DNA of 64,000 nt from Pseudozobellia sp. WGM2 (GTDB lineage Bacteria; Bacteroidota; Bacteroidia; Flavobacteriales; Flavobacteriaceae), in contig NZ_JADNYK010000001.1 of NCBI RefSeq assembly GCF_017810075.1, forward strand, positions 496,001 to 560,000, given 5' to 3'. Of the stretch, positions 26,354 through 36,098 are shown one piece after another. The notes below the pieces were generated by a model, which had not been told where the DNA came from, did not search any database, and saw only the letters and a list, made by a program, of their open reading frames with translations. The position numbers and the translations under genes were made by a program. Position 1 is the first letter of the stretch. Every line of letters starts with the position of its first letter.

Positions 26354-27640
26354 ATGAAAAAGATATATAATCCCAATAAGTCGGATTGGAGTTCAGTTTT
26401 GGAGCGACCAACACAGACCGTTGCGGATATAGAAGAAACAGTTGAGACTATTTTTAAAGAAGTGCAAAGCAATGGCAATACCACACTCAAAAAGTATACT
26501 GAAAAATTTGATGGTGTTTCCCTTGATAGTATTATAACCTCTGAACAAGAAATAGAGGAAGCAACAAGCCAGGTTTCTCAACAACTAAAGGATGCTATTC
26601 AATTGGCGAAAAACAATATCGAAGTTTTTCACAAAGCACAGAAAACAGATAAAGTTGAAGTCGAAACTGCTAGTGGTGTTCAGTGTTGGCAAGAGAAAAG
26701 ACCGATTCAAAAGGTAGGTCTCTATATTCCAGGAGGTACTGCGCCTTTATTCTCCACAATTCTAATGCTTGCTGTGCCTGCTACCATAGCCGGTTGCGAA
26801 GAATTGGTGTTGTGTTCTCCGCCAAATAATGAGGGGAAAATAAACCCTGCGATTCTGTATACCGCAAATTTATGTGGTGTAAAGAAAATATTTAAAGTGG
26901 GCGGTATTCAGGCTATTGCCGCTATGACTTTTGGTACAGAAAGTATTCCTGGAGTGTATAAAATCTTTGGTCCTGGTAACCAATACGTAACGGTTGCCAA
27001 GCAGATTGCAACTAAATATGGTATTTCAATTGATATGCCTGCGGGCCCAAGTGAACTTTTGGTTTTAGCAGATGATTCTGCTAACCCTGCTTTTGTAGCT
27101 TCTGATTTATTAAGTCAGGCGGAGCACGGTGTAGATAGCCAAGTTATTTTGGTTTCGACTTCCGAAAAATTGATCAATGCCGTCGAGAAAGAAGTTGAAC
27201 GCCAATTAGATGAATTACCTAGAAAAGACATTGCCAAGAAGGCAATCGAAAATAGCAAGTTGATTCTTGTCGAAAATGATGCTATAGCGGCTGAGCTAAT
27301 TAATGAATACGGTCCGGAACATTACATTATTTGTGTAGAAAACGAAGAATTCTTTGTGAGCAATGTTCAAAATGCAGGCTCTGTGTTTATTGGTAATTAT
27401 ACACCTGAGAGTGCTGGAGATTATGCCTCGGGAACCAATCATACGCTGCCTACCAATGGCTATTCTAAGCAGTACAGTGGGGTGAACCTCGATAGTTTTA
27501 TGAAAAGTATGACCTTTCAGAAGATATCTGAACGGGGAATTCAAGAAATTGGCGAGGCAATTGAAATTATGGCAGAAGCTGAAGGATTGCAGGCGCACAA
27601 AAATGCGGTTACTTTACGATTGAAAAGTCTGAACAACTAA
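26354..27640 (+). CDS. hisD: Histidinol dehydrogenase
   Basis: 428 residues. It oxidises histidinol to histidine in two NAD-dependent steps. Family motifs are present: QKVGLYIPGGTAPLFST, KVGGIQAIAAMTFGT, KIFGPGNQYVTVAK, DMPAGPSELLVLADDSA and LLSQAEHGVDSQ, the last containing zinc-site residues, and later NEYGPEHYI and GDYASGTNHTLPT. Tightly packed between the GNAT gene and hisC. Confidence 0.97.
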   Translation: MKKIYNPNKSDWSSVLERPTQTVADIEETVETIFKEVQSNGNTTLKKYTEKFDGVSLDSIITSEQEIEEATSQVSQQLKDAIQLAKNNIEVFHKAQKTDKVEVETASGVQCWQEKRPIQKVGLYIPGGTAPLFSTILMLAVPATIAGCEELVLCSPPNNEGKINPAILYTANLCGVKKIFKVGGIQAIAAMTFGTESIPGVYKIFGPGNQYVTVAKQIATKYGISIDMPAGPSELLVLADDSANPAFVASDLLSQAEHGVDSQVILVSTSEKLINAVEKEVERQLDELPRKDIAKKAIENSKLILVENDAIAAELINEYGPEHYIICVENEEFFVSNVQNAGSVFIGNYTPESAGDYASGTNHTLPTNGYSKQYSGVNLDSFMKSMTFQKISERGIQEIGEAIEIMAEAEGLQAHKNAVTLRLKSLNN

Positions 27641-27651
27641 TTTGTAATATC

Positions 27652-28698
27652 ATGGGTTTCGATTTAGATAAAATAACCAGAGAAAATGTGAAAGGCCTAA
27701 AACCTTATTCTTCGGCACGTGATGAATATGTTTCCGATGGTTCTTCGATGGTCTTTCTTGATGCGAATGAAAACCCTTATAATAATGGGGTAAATCGGTA
27801 TCCTGATCCGCAACAACGTAACTTAAAGTCCGTTTTAGCAAATCAAAAAGAGATTCAAATTGAAAATTTACTACTGGGCAATGGTAGTGACGAAGTATTA
27901 GATTTATTATTTCGGGCATTCTGCGAACCTGGGGCTGATAATGTTATCACCTTGCCGCCCACGTATGGTATGTACAAAGTGTTGGCCGATATCAATACGA
28001 TAGATAATAGAGAAGTTCTTCTAACCGATGACTTTCAACCCAATGTTGGAGAAATTTTAGAAATGGTAGATGCTCGAACAAAAATGATGTTTATTTGTTC
28101 GCCCAACAACCCTACGGCCAATAGTTTTGATTCGGAGCGCATCGTTACACTTTTAGAGGATTTTGATGGTTTGGTTGTTGTTGATGAAGCGTATATCGAT
28201 TTTTCAAATAAGGCCTCTTGGGTTTCTCGATTATCTGAATTTCCGAATTTAGTGGTGACCCAAACCTTATCAAAAGCCTACGGTATGGCGGGTATTCGTC
28301 TGGGTATTTGTATCGCATCCAAAGAAATCATCACTATTCTCAATAAGATCAAACCTCCATACAACGTTAACGAGCTTACACAGTCTCATGCACTACGAAG
28401 GGTTTCAGACATGCCTCGTATAAAATCTGAAGTGAGGGAAATTATCGAGCAAAAAGAATTGCTCTTGAAAGTGTTGCCCCAAATCGAATTTATTAAAGAA
28501 ATATATCCTTCCGATGCCAATTTTCTACTGGTAAAGGTAGATGACGCCGATAAGCGATATAGTGAACTTTTAGGCTTGGGCGTAGTGGTAAGAAATAGAA
28601 GTTCGCAGCCCTTATGTAACAACACCTTACGCCTAACTATAGGCACGAAAGATGAAAACATTAAACTAGTTACTGCTTTAAAAAGCTTGACCAAATGA
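27652..28698 (+). CDS. hisC: Histidinol-phosphate aminotransferase
   Basis: 348 residues. A PLP-dependent class I/II aminotransferase converting imidazole-acetol phosphate to histidinol phosphate. Landmarks: [49 protein letters not shown] and the PLP Lys in [16 protein letters not shown]. It overlaps hisB by 4 bp (ATGA). Confidence 0.96.
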   Translation: MGFDLDKITRENVKGLKPYSSARDEYVSDGSSMVFLDANENPYNNGVNRYPDPQQRNLKSVLANQKEIQIENLLLGNGSDEVLDLLFRAFCEPGADNVITLPPTYGMYKVLADINTIDNREVLLTDDFQPNVGEILEMVDARTKMMFICSPNNPTANSFDSERIVTLLEDFDGLVVVDEAYIDFSNKASWVSRLSEFPNLVVTQTLSKAYGMAGIRLGICIASKEIITILNKIKPPYNVNELTQSHALRRVSDMPRIKSEVREIIEQKELLLKVLPQIEFIKEIYPSDANFLLVKVDDADKRYSELLGLGVVVRNRSSQPLCNNTLRLTIGTKDENIKLVTALKSLTK

Positions 28699-29831
28699 AG
28701 AAAAAAGTACTTTTTATAGATCGTGATGGCACGATAATAAAAGAAACTGTCGATGAGCAGATAGATGCCTTTGAAAAGATGATATTCTATCCGAAGTCTT
28801 TTACTTACTTAGGTAAAATCGCTAAAGAATTAGATTATGAATTGGCAATGATTACCAATCAAGATGGCCTTGGTACGGAAGCTTTTCCTGAAGATACCTT
28901 CTGGCCCGTTCATAATTTTATTATGAAATCATTCGAAAATGAAGGTGTTGTTTTCGATAAAGTATTTATCGATAAGACCTTTCCCCATGAAAATGCAGAT
29001 ACCAGAAAACCAGGCACAGGTCTATTGAAAGATTACTTCTGCGACGACTATGACTTGGCAAATTCTTTTGTTATCGGTGATAGGCTGACGGATATCGAGC
29101 TGGCCAAAAACCTAGGCGCAAAAGGCATTTTTATAAATGACAACACCAACTTAGGTACAGGTGAAATCACCGTTAAACGTGATGATCTTGAAAATTTTAT
29201 TGCTTTGGAAAGCAACGATTGGGAGAAAATCTATGAGTTTTTAAAGTTGAACGATAGAACGGCCGAAACTCATAGAAAAACAAATGAGACCGATATTTAT
29301 ATCAATTTGAACCTTGACGGTACCGGTAAGAGTGATATCAAGACCGGGCTAGCTTTTTTTGATCATATGCTAGATCAACTGGCGCGTCACGGTCAAATGG
29401 ATTTAGAAATTAAGGTGGATGGTGATCTAGAAGTAGATGAGCACCATACCATCGAAGATACGGGCATCGCTCTGGGCGAAGTGTTCGGTCAGGCTTTGGG
29501 TAACAAATTAGGTATCGAACGATACGGATTTTGTTTACCGATGGATGACTGCCTTGCGCAAGCGGCAATTGATTTCGGAGGTAGAAATTGGTTGGTTTGG
29601 GAAGCCGAATTCAATCGAGAAATGGTTGGCGATATGCCCACGGAAATGTTTCATCATTTTTTCAAATCATTTACCGATGGTGCCAAGGCCAATTTGAACA
29701 TCAAGGCCGAAGGCACTAATGAACACCATAAGATTGAGGCCATTTTCAAGGCCTTTGCAAAGTCTATTAAAATGGCGGTCAAAAGAGATACCGCAAAAAT
29801 GGTTTTGCCTAGTACAAAGGGCGTTTTATAG
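28695..29831 (+). CDS. hisB: Bifunctional histidinol-phosphatase / imidazoleglycerol-phosphate dehydratase
   Basis: 378 residues, a two-domain fusion. Residues 1-165 are a HAD phosphatase with the nucleophile motif FIDRDGTI (Asp9, Asp11) and [16 protein letters not shown]. Residues about 188-378 are the dehydratase with its metal-binding histidines: [34 protein letters not shown] and [11 protein letters not shown]. The two reactions are separated by the HisC step. Confidence 0.96.
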   Translation: MKKKVLFIDRDGTIIKETVDEQIDAFEKMIFYPKSFTYLGKIAKELDYELAMITNQDGLGTEAFPEDTFWPVHNFIMKSFENEGVVFDKVFIDKTFPHENADTRKPGTGLLKDYFCDDYDLANSFVIGDRLTDIELAKNLGAKGIFINDNTNLGTGEITVKRDDLENFIALESNDWEKIYEFLKLNDRTAETHRKTNETDIYINLNLDGTGKSDIKTGLAFFDHMLDQLARHGQMDLEIKVDGDLEVDEHHTIEDTGIALGEVFGQALGNKLGIERYGFCLPMDDCLAQAAIDFGGRNWLVWEAEFNREMVGDMPTEMFHHFFKSFTDGAKANLNIKAEGTNEHHKIEAIFKAFAKSIKMAVKRDTAKMVLPSTKGVL

Positions 29832-29843
29832 AGTTTACCAAGA

Positions 29844-30428
29844 ATGAAGATTGTAATTATAAATTACGGAGCCGGAAATATTCAAAGCATCAAGTTCGCA
29901 ATCGAACGTTTGGGCTATGAAGCGGTTTTAAGTGAAGATGCAGACGAAATCAAATCTGCCGATAAGGTTATTTTCCCTGGTGTGGGCGAGGCCAGTAGTG
30001 CTATGAAAAAGCTGTTGGAAAGTGGCCTGGAAACGGTCGTTCCGCAACTGAAGCAACCTGTTTTAGGCATTTGCCTGGGCATGCAGTTAATGTGTAATTC
30101 TTCTGAAGAAGGCAACACCAAAGGTCTTGGCATATTTGATGTGAATGTTGTTAAATTCTCTAATCAGGTAAAAGTGCCACAAATAGGTTGGAACCAAATC
30201 GACAATTTAAAGTCGCACTTATTCAATAATATCTCACCGAAAGAACATATCTATTTGGTGCATAGTTATTATGCTCCCATATGCGACGAAACTATTGCTG
30301 AATCTGAATATGATGTAAAATATAGTGCTGCCCTGCAAAAGAATAATTTTTACGGCACCCAATTTCACCCAGAGAAAAGTAGTAAGGTCGGGGCGCAGAT
30401 TTTATTGAATTTTCTAAAAATGAGTTAA
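29844..30428 (+). CDS. hisH: Imidazole glycerol phosphate synthase, glutaminase subunit
   Basis: 194 residues. A class I glutamine amidotransferase supplying ammonia to HisF. Motifs: [10 protein letters not shown] at the N-terminus, [11 protein letters not shown], the nucleophile Cys in GICLGMQLM, and the His-Glu pair in TQFHPEKSS. It lies 12 bp after hisB. Confidence 0.96.
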   Translation: MKIVIINYGAGNIQSIKFAIERLGYEAVLSEDADEIKSADKVIFPGVGEASSAMKKLLESGLETVVPQLKQPVLGICLGMQLMCNSSEEGNTKGLGIFDVNVVKFSNQVKVPQIGWNQIDNLKSHLFNNISPKEHIYLVHSYYAPICDETIAESEYDVKYSAALQKNNFYGTQFHPEKSSKVGAQILLNFLKMS

Positions 30429-30480
30429 GAATCGGTGGATTATAAAGTCGTTGGTAATTCCGAATAACAAAAATATAAAA

Positions 30481-31212
30481 ATGAGAATCATACCTGCAAT
30501 AGATATCATCGACGGGAAGTGCGTAAGACTCTCTAAAGGTGATTACGAGACCAAGAAAATATATAATGAAAACCCTTTAGAAGTTGCAAAAGAGTTTGAG
30601 GCCCACGGTATTGAATTCTTGCATTTGGTAGATTTAGATGGTGCGAAATCAAAACATATCGTCAATCATAAGGTGTTGGAGCAAATTGCATCTAAAACCC
30701 AACTGAAAATTGATTTTGGTGGTGGTCTCAAAACGGATGAAGACTTACGAATTGCCTTTGAGAGCGGTGCTAGTCAAGTTACGGGTGGCAGTATTGCGGT
30801 AAAGGATAAAGAGACTTTTCAAAGCTGGATAAAAGTTTATGGTGCGAAAAAAATAATTTTGGGGGCTGATGCCATGGATGAGAAAGTGGCCGTTTCCGGT
30901 TGGCAAGAAGAGTCTACCGAAGAACTTGTTCCTTTTATTTCGGCATATCAAGCGAATGGTATCGAATATGTTATCTGTACCGACATATCAAAAGACGGCA
31001 TGCTCGAAGGCCCCTCTTTTGAATTGTACCAGCGTATTTTAGAACAATGTGAAGGTTTAAAGCTGATAGCTTCCGGTGGCATTTCAACTTACGATGAGCT
31101 TCCAAAATTAGCCAAAATGGGTTGTGAAGGAACTATTATCGGAAAAGCAATCTATGAAAATAGAATCAGTATGAAACAGCTGGAGCAATTTGTATTGGAG
31201 CATGATGCATAG
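30481..31212 (+). CDS. hisA: ProFAR isomerase
   Basis: 243 residues from ATG at 30481. A TIM barrel isomerising ProFAR to PRFAR. Both half-barrel motifs are visible: [20 protein letters not shown] with the catalytic Asp, and [19 protein letters not shown] with the second Asp; [10 protein letters not shown] and [10 protein letters not shown] bind the phosphates. A GTG start 30 bp upstream was rejected because MRIIPAIDI is the standard N-terminus. Confidence 0.95.
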   Translation: MRIIPAIDIIDGKCVRLSKGDYETKKIYNENPLEVAKEFEAHGIEFLHLVDLDGAKSKHIVNHKVLEQIASKTQLKIDFGGGLKTDEDLRIAFESGASQVTGGSIAVKDKETFQSWIKVYGAKKIILGADAMDEKVAVSGWQEESTEELVPFISAYQANGIEYVICTDISKDGMLEGPSFELYQRILEQCEGLKLIASGGISTYDELPKLAKMGCEGTIIGKAIYENRISMKQLEQFVLEHDA

Positions 31213-31258
31213 ACAAAACATTAAAACGACTGAAAAAATAGGAAGCTCCACTGCCAAA

Positions 31259-31348
31259 ATGTTAAATTTGTTTTTAATTTGGGGCATGGCATTTAAGAGC
31301 GTAGTAGAAGGTTTAGTACCTTCTATTGATAATAGGGTTTTAGCTTAA
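31259..31348 (+). CDS. Possible 29-residue ORF in the hisA-hisF spacer
   Basis: A short ORF beginning [18 protein letters not shown] ends 4 bp before hisF. It is hydrophobic at the start. Its codons lie across an 8-bp hairpin (31305-31325). The 140-bp gap is unusual in an otherwise tightly packed operon, but nothing proves the ORF is translated. Confidence 0.2.
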   Translation: MLNLFLIWGMAFKSVVEGLVPSIDNRVLA

Positions 31349-31352
31349 ACTT

Positions 31353-32108
31353 ATGTTAGCAAAAAGAATAATACCTTGTCTTGATATTAAAGATGGCCGT
31401 ACGGTCAAAGGCGTGAATTTTATAGATTTGCGTGATGCCGGAGATCCTGTTGAGTTGGCCGAAATTTATAGTAAAGAGGGTGCTGATGAACTTGTTTTTC
31501 TCGATATTTCTGCAACGGAACAAAAGCGAAAGACCTTGGCAGAATTGGTTTATCGCGTTGCCGAAAAAGTAAATATTCCGTTTACCGTCGGTGGAGGAAT
31601 TTCTTCGATTGAAGATGTAGATGTATTACTTCAAAACGGGGCCGATAAGGTTTCCATCAATTCTTCGGCAGTGAAAAATCCGCAATTGATAAACGATTTA
31701 GCGGCCAAATTTGGTTCTCAGTGCATCGTTGTGGCTATTGATGCCAAACAAATAGATGGCGAATGGATCGTACATTTGGTAGGGGGCAAGGTACCTACCG
31801 AACGTAAATTGTTCGAGTGGGCCAAAGAGGTCGAAGAACGAGGCGCCGGTGAAATTTTATTTACCTCTATGGATCACGACGGTACCAAAGATGGCTTTGC
31901 CAATGAGGCACTAGCGAAATTATCAACAGAATTGAACATACCCATAATAGCATCAGGTGGTGCGGGTAAAGTACACCATTTTACTGATACCTTTGAAAAA
32001 GGTAAGGCCGATGCGGCCTTGGCAGCCAGTGTTTTTCATTTTAAAGAAATAGGCATTGGTGATTTAAAAAATGAATTACGGGATAAGGGTATTCCAGTAA
32101 GGTTATAG
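31353..32108 (+). CDS. hisF: Imidazole glycerol phosphate synthase, cyclase subunit
   Basis: 251 residues. The cyclase TIM barrel partner of HisH, making IGP and AICAR. Catalytic aspartates appear in [19 protein letters not shown] and [13 protein letters not shown]; phosphate-binding loops [12 protein letters not shown] and [12 protein letters not shown] are intact. It is separated from hisA by 140 bp, the longest gap in the operon. Confidence 0.96.
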   Translation: MLAKRIIPCLDIKDGRTVKGVNFIDLRDAGDPVELAEIYSKEGADELVFLDISATEQKRKTLAELVYRVAEKVNIPFTVGGGISSIEDVDVLLQNGADKVSINSSAVKNPQLINDLAAKFGSQCIVVAIDAKQIDGEWIVHLVGGKVPTERKLFEWAKEVEERGAGEILFTSMDHDGTKDGFANEALAKLSTELNIPIIASGGAGKVHHFTDTFEKGKADAALAASVFHFKEIGIGDLKNELRDKGIPVRL

Positions 32109-32122
32109 AAAAGTCTTAGAAA

Positions 32123-32728
32123 TTGATTAAAGCGACAAAAGCGGACAGAGATTTAGTGGTTGATATTTTGGTGGAGGCCTTCGAGCCCATACGGGAAGAT
32201 AACTCCATCAATTTCGTGGTTAAACAAGACCATAAAAGGCATCAGCGCATGCGTGTTTTGATGGAGTACCTTTTTGACAAATCGTTTCGTACAGGGGCGA
32301 TTTATATTTCAGACAATAGGGCCAGTTGCCTTTTGATAACCTATTCGAATAAAGATAATTTTTCGTTTTCTAAGCTTTATTCCACCTTACGACTGGCTTT
32401 CAAATGCATAGGCATTTTTCGAGTGGCCAAAGTACTTAGAAGACAAAAAATAATTCAAAGAAACTATCCAAAGACAGCGTATATACGACCCATGATTTTT
32501 GCCGTGAAACAAGAGTTTAAAGGTGGTGTAACGGCGCCTAGATTGGTATTGCAAGTGTACGATGCATTCAGAGACAATAAATTACCCGTTATAGTCGATG
32601 CTGCATCTGAACAGAACGTTAAGTTGTATCAAAAATTCGGATTGGAAATTTTTAATACTGAAAATGGCCTTGGTTTTCCTATCTATTTAATGAAAATGCA
32701 CGGTGTGCCCCAGAAGAAAGCTTCCTAA
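32123..32728 (+). CDS. GNAT-like acetyltransferase within the his operon
   Basis: 201 residues. The best-fitting start is TTG at 32123 (residues MIKATKADRDLVVDIL), 14 bp after hisF; the first in-frame ATG would remove the N-terminal GNAT strand. The C-terminal part (PRLVLQVYDAFRDNKLPVIVDAASEQNVKLYQKFGLEIF) matches the GNAT strand-5 and ensuing helix, while the acetyl-CoA loop is degenerate. It is the second acetyltransferase-like gene embedded in this operon. Substrate unknown. Confidence 0.7.
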   Translation: MIKATKADRDLVVDILVEAFEPIREDNSINFVVKQDHKRHQRMRVLMEYLFDKSFRTGAIYISDNRASCLLITYSNKDNFSFSKLYSTLRLAFKCIGIFRVAKVLRRQKIIQRNYPKTAYIRPMIFAVKQEFKGGVTAPRLVLQVYDAFRDNKLPVIVDAASEQNVKLYQKFGLEIFNTENGLGFPIYLMKMHGVPQKKAS

Positions 32729-32746
32729 ATATATAGAAAAGAAAAA

Positions 32747-33346
32747 ATGACAGTAGATTTCAATAAAAATGCCGACGGATTAGTGCCTGCCATCATTCAA
32801 GATGCAAAAACCAAAAATGTACTCATGTTAGGGTATATGAATGAGGAAGCCCTAAAGAAAACCCAGGAGACCGAGAAGGTTACCTTTTATAGCCGCAGCA
32901 AACAACGTTTATGGACGAAAGGGGAAGAGAGTGGCAACTTTTTGAATTTAATCGATATCAAGGTTGATTGCGATAACGACACTCTTTTGGTTTATGTAGA
33001 ACCCGTAGGGCCAACCTGTCATACTGGTAGTGATACCTGTTGGAACGAAAATAATACTTCAAACTTCGGATTTATTTCTGAGCTTGAGCGAGTTATCGAA
33101 CAACGAAGAACAGCTTCGGATGCAAGCAAATCATATGTAGCTTCACTATTTGAAAAGGGAATCAATAATATTGCACAAAAGGTAGGTGAAGAAGCTGTTG
33201 AAACAGTCATTGAGGCCAAAGACGATAATGATGACCTTTTCTTATATGAAAGTGCCGATTTATTGTTCCACTATTTGATATTGTTACAGGCGAAGGGCTT
33301 CACCTTAAAAGATATTGAGAAAGAATTGCAAAAGCGGCACAAGTAG
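32747..33346 (+). CDS. hisIE: Bifunctional phosphoribosyl-AMP cyclohydrolase / phosphoribosyl-ATP pyrophosphatase
   Basis: 199 residues. The cyclohydrolase half (1-110) shows LMLGYMNEEAL, RLWTKGEESGN and the metal/zinc motif DCDNDTLLVYV with Cys in GPTCHTGSDTC. The pyrophosphatase half (about 112-199) shows QKVGEEAVETVIEAK and an acidic DNDDLFLYESADLLFH helix. Together they perform steps 2 and 3 of histidine synthesis. Last gene of the operon; its stop lies 2 bp from that of the convergent DUF2807 gene. Confidence 0.96.
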   Translation: MTVDFNKNADGLVPAIIQDAKTKNVLMLGYMNEEALKKTQETEKVTFYSRSKQRLWTKGEESGNFLNLIDIKVDCDNDTLLVYVEPVGPTCHTGSDTCWNENNTSNFGFISELERVIEQRRTASDASKSYVASLFEKGINNIAQKVGEEAVETVIEAKDDNDDLFLYESADLLFHYLILLQAKGFTLKDIEKELQKRHK

Positions 33347-33348
33347 TC

Positions 33349-34074
33349 TTATGGGTTGCGATTTTTCAATCTAGAAGACCCATTTAGTTTTTTGTGGTTA
33401 ATAACGGCATCACCCTTATAGTTCAATACGCTCGCTCCCGAAGCATCGATATCAATTGACTTTTGTGCCGAAAGAAAGGCTTCGCTAGCACCGGAAAGTT
33501 CGATGTTCAGTCTTTCGCTGATCAAATCATAGTCGCGTAAATCGCTGGCACCCGATAGGTCGGCATATAATGATTCAACATTTCCGTAGATATCGGCTTT
33601 AGAGGCACCGCCCATATTTATGTCTAAATGGGTAGCTTTGATTTCACCTGAGAATTCAGAAGAACCGGATAGTTCGATTTTTCCTTTATGGGTATCCCAC
33701 ATGTCACGTAGGGTAACCGTAGAAGCTCCTGAAAGATCAAAATCTTTGATAGTTTTGGTCGAAATATATGCCTTTAGTATGGGTTTGCCCTTTATAGTTG
33801 TATATCTCTTAAGTTTAATGATTAAATTGTCACCTTCGCGGGCGACAACGATACGGTCATGAAGATTATCGTTTGCTTCGATACTGATGTGTTCTTCGGT
33901 TTCTGAAAAGGTCAAGTAAACATCAAATGCATTTGAAACTTTGAGTCCGTTATAACCTGAAAGGGAAAAATCTTTGGTGGTAACTTCACCTTTGGCACTT
34001 ACATGTTCATAATCGCAAGATGATAGCAGACCACAAATTGAGGCCAAAACTAGGTAGACGGACTTCATTCGCAT
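33349..34074 (-). CDS. Head GIN (DUF2807) domain lipoprotein
   Basis: 241 residues from the chosen ATG. The lipoprotein signal ends GLLSSC with the lipidated Cys at residue 20. The rest is a repetitive right-handed beta structure typical of DUF2807: LSGYNGLKVSNAFDVYL, then LSGASTVTL, LSGSSEF, MGGASKAD, LSGASDL, LSGASEA and ASGASVL. Such proteins are surface or periplasmic with unknown function. An in-frame ATG at 34095 would add seven polar residues before the signal and was judged less likely. Confidence 0.85.
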   Translation of the reverse strand: MRMKSVYLVLASICGLLSSCDYEHVSAKGEVTTKDFSLSGYNGLKVSNAFDVYLTFSETEEHISIEANDNLHDRIVVAREGDNLIIKLKRYTTIKGKPILKAYISTKTIKDFDLSGASTVTLRDMWDTHKGKIELSGSSEFSGEIKATHLDINMGGASKADIYGNVESLYADLSGASDLRDYDLISERLNIELSGASEAFLSAQKSIDIDASGASVLNYKGDAVINHKKLNGSSRLKNRNP

Positions 34075-34145
34075 TATTGATTGATTTCTAATCATGGGTT
34101 GTAATCAGGTTGATGATTATTACATTAATGGTATTCTAAAGTTTT

Positions 34146-34307
34146 TTATAGTTGTACAACAGTAACCCACTGAAAATTTATGGGAGACCATTCTTCTAAT
34201 ATTGTACCATTTTTGAAGGTTTTGTTTTTGAGGTATACCTGTTGATTCTCTGTAAAAACATGTTGGGTTTCTATAAATTCACGGTAGAAGGTGCATCGTT
34301 TTTTCAT
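34146..34307 (-). CDS. Possible 53-residue protein coupled to the upstream beta-barrel gene
   Basis: This short ORF begins at an ATG whose A is the last base of the TAA stop of the 34307-34966 gene (TAATG), a common sign of translational coupling. The product starts MKKRCTFYREFIETQHVF, is polar and ends WVTVVQL; it has no signal peptide. It fills most of the gap before the DUF2807 gene. No family recognised; the case rests on overlap and fit. Confidence 0.4.
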   Translation of the reverse strand: MKKRCTFYREFIETQHVFTENQQVYLKNKTFKNGTILEEWSPINFQWVTVVQL

Positions 34308-34966
34308 TACAATTTCTTTTTATAGCGGTTTCGACCCATATTAAAAACTCCTACTTTAATGCCCACACCTGCGGTAAAACCATTTATTCGTTTAATAGGG
34401 CTGGGTCGAAGTTCAATTTCACTACTGAACCGATAGGTGACACCAGCCTCAATTTGTAAATACCTGCTAAGATTGAATTGAGCGCTTATACCTGGTTCTA
34501 TTATAAATACCGCATCAAAATCGTCTTCAGTAGGTTCAGGGTCGAAACGTTCGTCATAATCGTCTTCAATATAACCTACAGCGCCACCACCGATTAAAAG
34601 GGGAAAGGAAAGGCTTACTAGTTTTTTACTAAAGAAAATCGGCTCTAGGTGAAGGCCACCGTAAATGGCGATCAAGTCTTGGTTTCTAGTAGACGGAGCA
34701 ATATAGAGGTCTTGCTGGGAATAAAGAAAATTGGCAGCGAAACCAACCTCAAATTGTTGATTGGCTACATAAGCTAATTTGAGCCCAGACATATAACTTG
34801 GTTCGCCCTCGATTTCGCCAGCTCCCAAAGTCAAACCTAGGTAAACACCATGAACAACATTATTTCGGTCATTGAACTCAAGATAATCTTTAGGTTCGTC
34901 TTGAGCGTAGATTGTTAAAATATTTCCTAGTATTAGGAACAAGAAAGTGGGTGTAAATCGTTTCAT
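34307..34966 (-). CDS. Predicted outer-membrane beta-barrel protein
   Basis: 219 residues. A Sec signal peptide (MKRFTPTFLFLILGNILTIYAQ, about 1-21, cut after YAQ) precedes alternating polar and hydrophobic strands rich in Gly and Tyr (GVYLGLTLGAGEIEG, LIAIYGGLHLEPIFF, YLQIEAGVTYRF, GFTAGVGIKVGVF). The size suits an 8-stranded barrel. An acidic loop (EDDYDERFDPEPTEDDFD) lies near residues 133-150. Function unknown. A nested inverted repeat lies just upstream. Confidence 0.75.
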   Translation of the reverse strand: MKRFTPTFLFLILGNILTIYAQDEPKDYLEFNDRNNVVHGVYLGLTLGAGEIEGEPSYMSGLKLAYVANQQFEVGFAANFLYSQQDLYIAPSTRNQDLIAIYGGLHLEPIFFSKKLVSLSFPLLIGGGAVGYIEDDYDERFDPEPTEDDFDAVFIIEPGISAQFNLSRYLQIEAGVTYRFSSEIELRPSPIKRINGFTAGVGIKVGVFNMGRNRYKKKL

Positions 34967-35374
34967 TACTATTCGTTGTCTGATAGACTATTATAATAGA
35001 CAACGGTGATTCAAAATAGTTGCACGAAAAGCAGAAAATTTTTAAAAACAACTACTCTTTTACTGGTAATCGATTATTTTTCGTACAAATTGAGTTGATT
35101 TATATCTATTGTAATGGTTCTATAGTTCACAATTCTACATTAACTTCTAAATATTCTAGTTCGTTATTTACTTGAAATTATATTTAATTGGTAACTGCAA
35201 TTTTACATATTTAAAAATCTAATTCGTTAAAAATCAATTGAAAACAAACCAAACTGAACTAAAAAGAATTTTTATTTTTATCTTCGAAATTGCTTAAATA
35301 GCGTTTTGAATCGACGCCGACTTCCTCCACGATTTAAAACACGCTATAGCTGACCACCACTCAAACCAACGAAT
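34967..35374. other. 408-bp divergent intergenic region
   Basis: AT-rich gap between the beta-barrel gene (minus) and the SnoaL-like lipoprotein gene (plus). Near the left end are CGTTGTCT (34974-34981) and AGACAACG (34998-35005) flanking a perfect palindrome CTATTATAATAG (34988-34999), only 8 bp from the barrel gene's start. Near the right end is an imperfect hairpin, ATAGCGTTTTGAATCG (35298-35313) with CGATTTAAAACACGCTAT (35330-35347). No clear promoter, RNA gene or ORF was seen. Confidence 0.5.
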
Positions 35375-35899
35375 ATGAAACCAATAGTATTTTTTTATTG
35401 TATTCTATCTTTATTAATTTTTTCATGTAAGGAAAAGATTGAGGAAACCGTTTCTAAAAATCAAGTCTTAATCGCAGAAGATTTAGAAGAGGCGGTTAAT
35501 ATCTATGAAAAGTTCTGGAACAGTAATGATCCTGAAGTATTGGCCCCAATACTTTCCGAAAATTTTAAACGCTATGCCAATGGTAAGCTTGAGACGGAAA
35601 GTCATGAAGAGCTAATTAATATTTTGAATAATTGGCATCTCGCCATACCTGATTTTAGTACTAAACTAAAGGATATCGTCATTCATGGTAACAAAGCTTA
35701 CTATTATTGGGAAAGTGAAGGAACAAATAGCGGTTATTTAGGAAGCACTCGAGGCACTGGAATAGAAAGTAATTCTAACGGTTTTGCAATACTTACATTT
35801 AACAAACAGGGCAAAATTGTAAAGGAGGAAGCATTCTACGATTCCATAAATATTTATTTATCATGGGGATATAAGCTTGTACCTCCGAATAAAGGATGA
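35375..35899 (+). CDS. Lipoprotein with SnoaL/NTF2-like domain
   Basis: 174 residues. The lipoprotein signal ends LIFSC with Cys18. The mature part fits the NTF2-like fold: helix AVNIYEKFWNSNDPEVLAPIL, then FKRYANG, ELINILNNWHLAIPDFSTKLKDIVIHGNKAYYYWESEGT and ILTFNKQGKIVKEEAFYD, as in SnoaL-like ester cyclases. Catalysis is unproven; such domains often only bind small ligands. Single gene with an upstream imperfect hairpin. Confidence 0.75.
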   Translation: MKPIVFFYCILSLLIFSCKEKIEETVSKNQVLIAEDLEEAVNIYEKFWNSNDPEVLAPILSENFKRYANGKLETESHEELINILNNWHLAIPDFSTKLKDIVIHGNKAYYYWESEGTNSGYLGSTRGTGIESNSNGFAILTFNKQGKIVKEEAFYDSINIYLSWGYKLVPPNKG

Positions 35900-36071
35900 A
35901 AATTTATAGCAGTTCCCTTTAATATTGATATGAAAGTTTTTTTCTGAGGAATTTTTGATTCAAATCTGCTTTTACCGAATAATTTAGCGACTTGGCTAAA
36001 GCTTTGTTCAAGAAGAACGAGGTTTTGTCATCTTTATAAATTCTTTAATGATTTGGTAAGTTGTAAATCAC

Positions 36072-36091
36072 TTATAATTAAAGAATTATAA
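36072..36091. promoter_or_regulatory. Inverted repeat upstream of the Crp/Fnr-type gene
   Basis: TTATAATT-AAAG-AATTATAA is a perfect 8-bp inverted repeat with a 4-bp spacer, ending 7 bp before the start codon of the regulator gene. It could be an autoregulatory operator, although pure A/T repeats arise by chance in AT-rich DNA. Confidence 0.3.
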
Positions 36092-36098
36092 AATTGTC

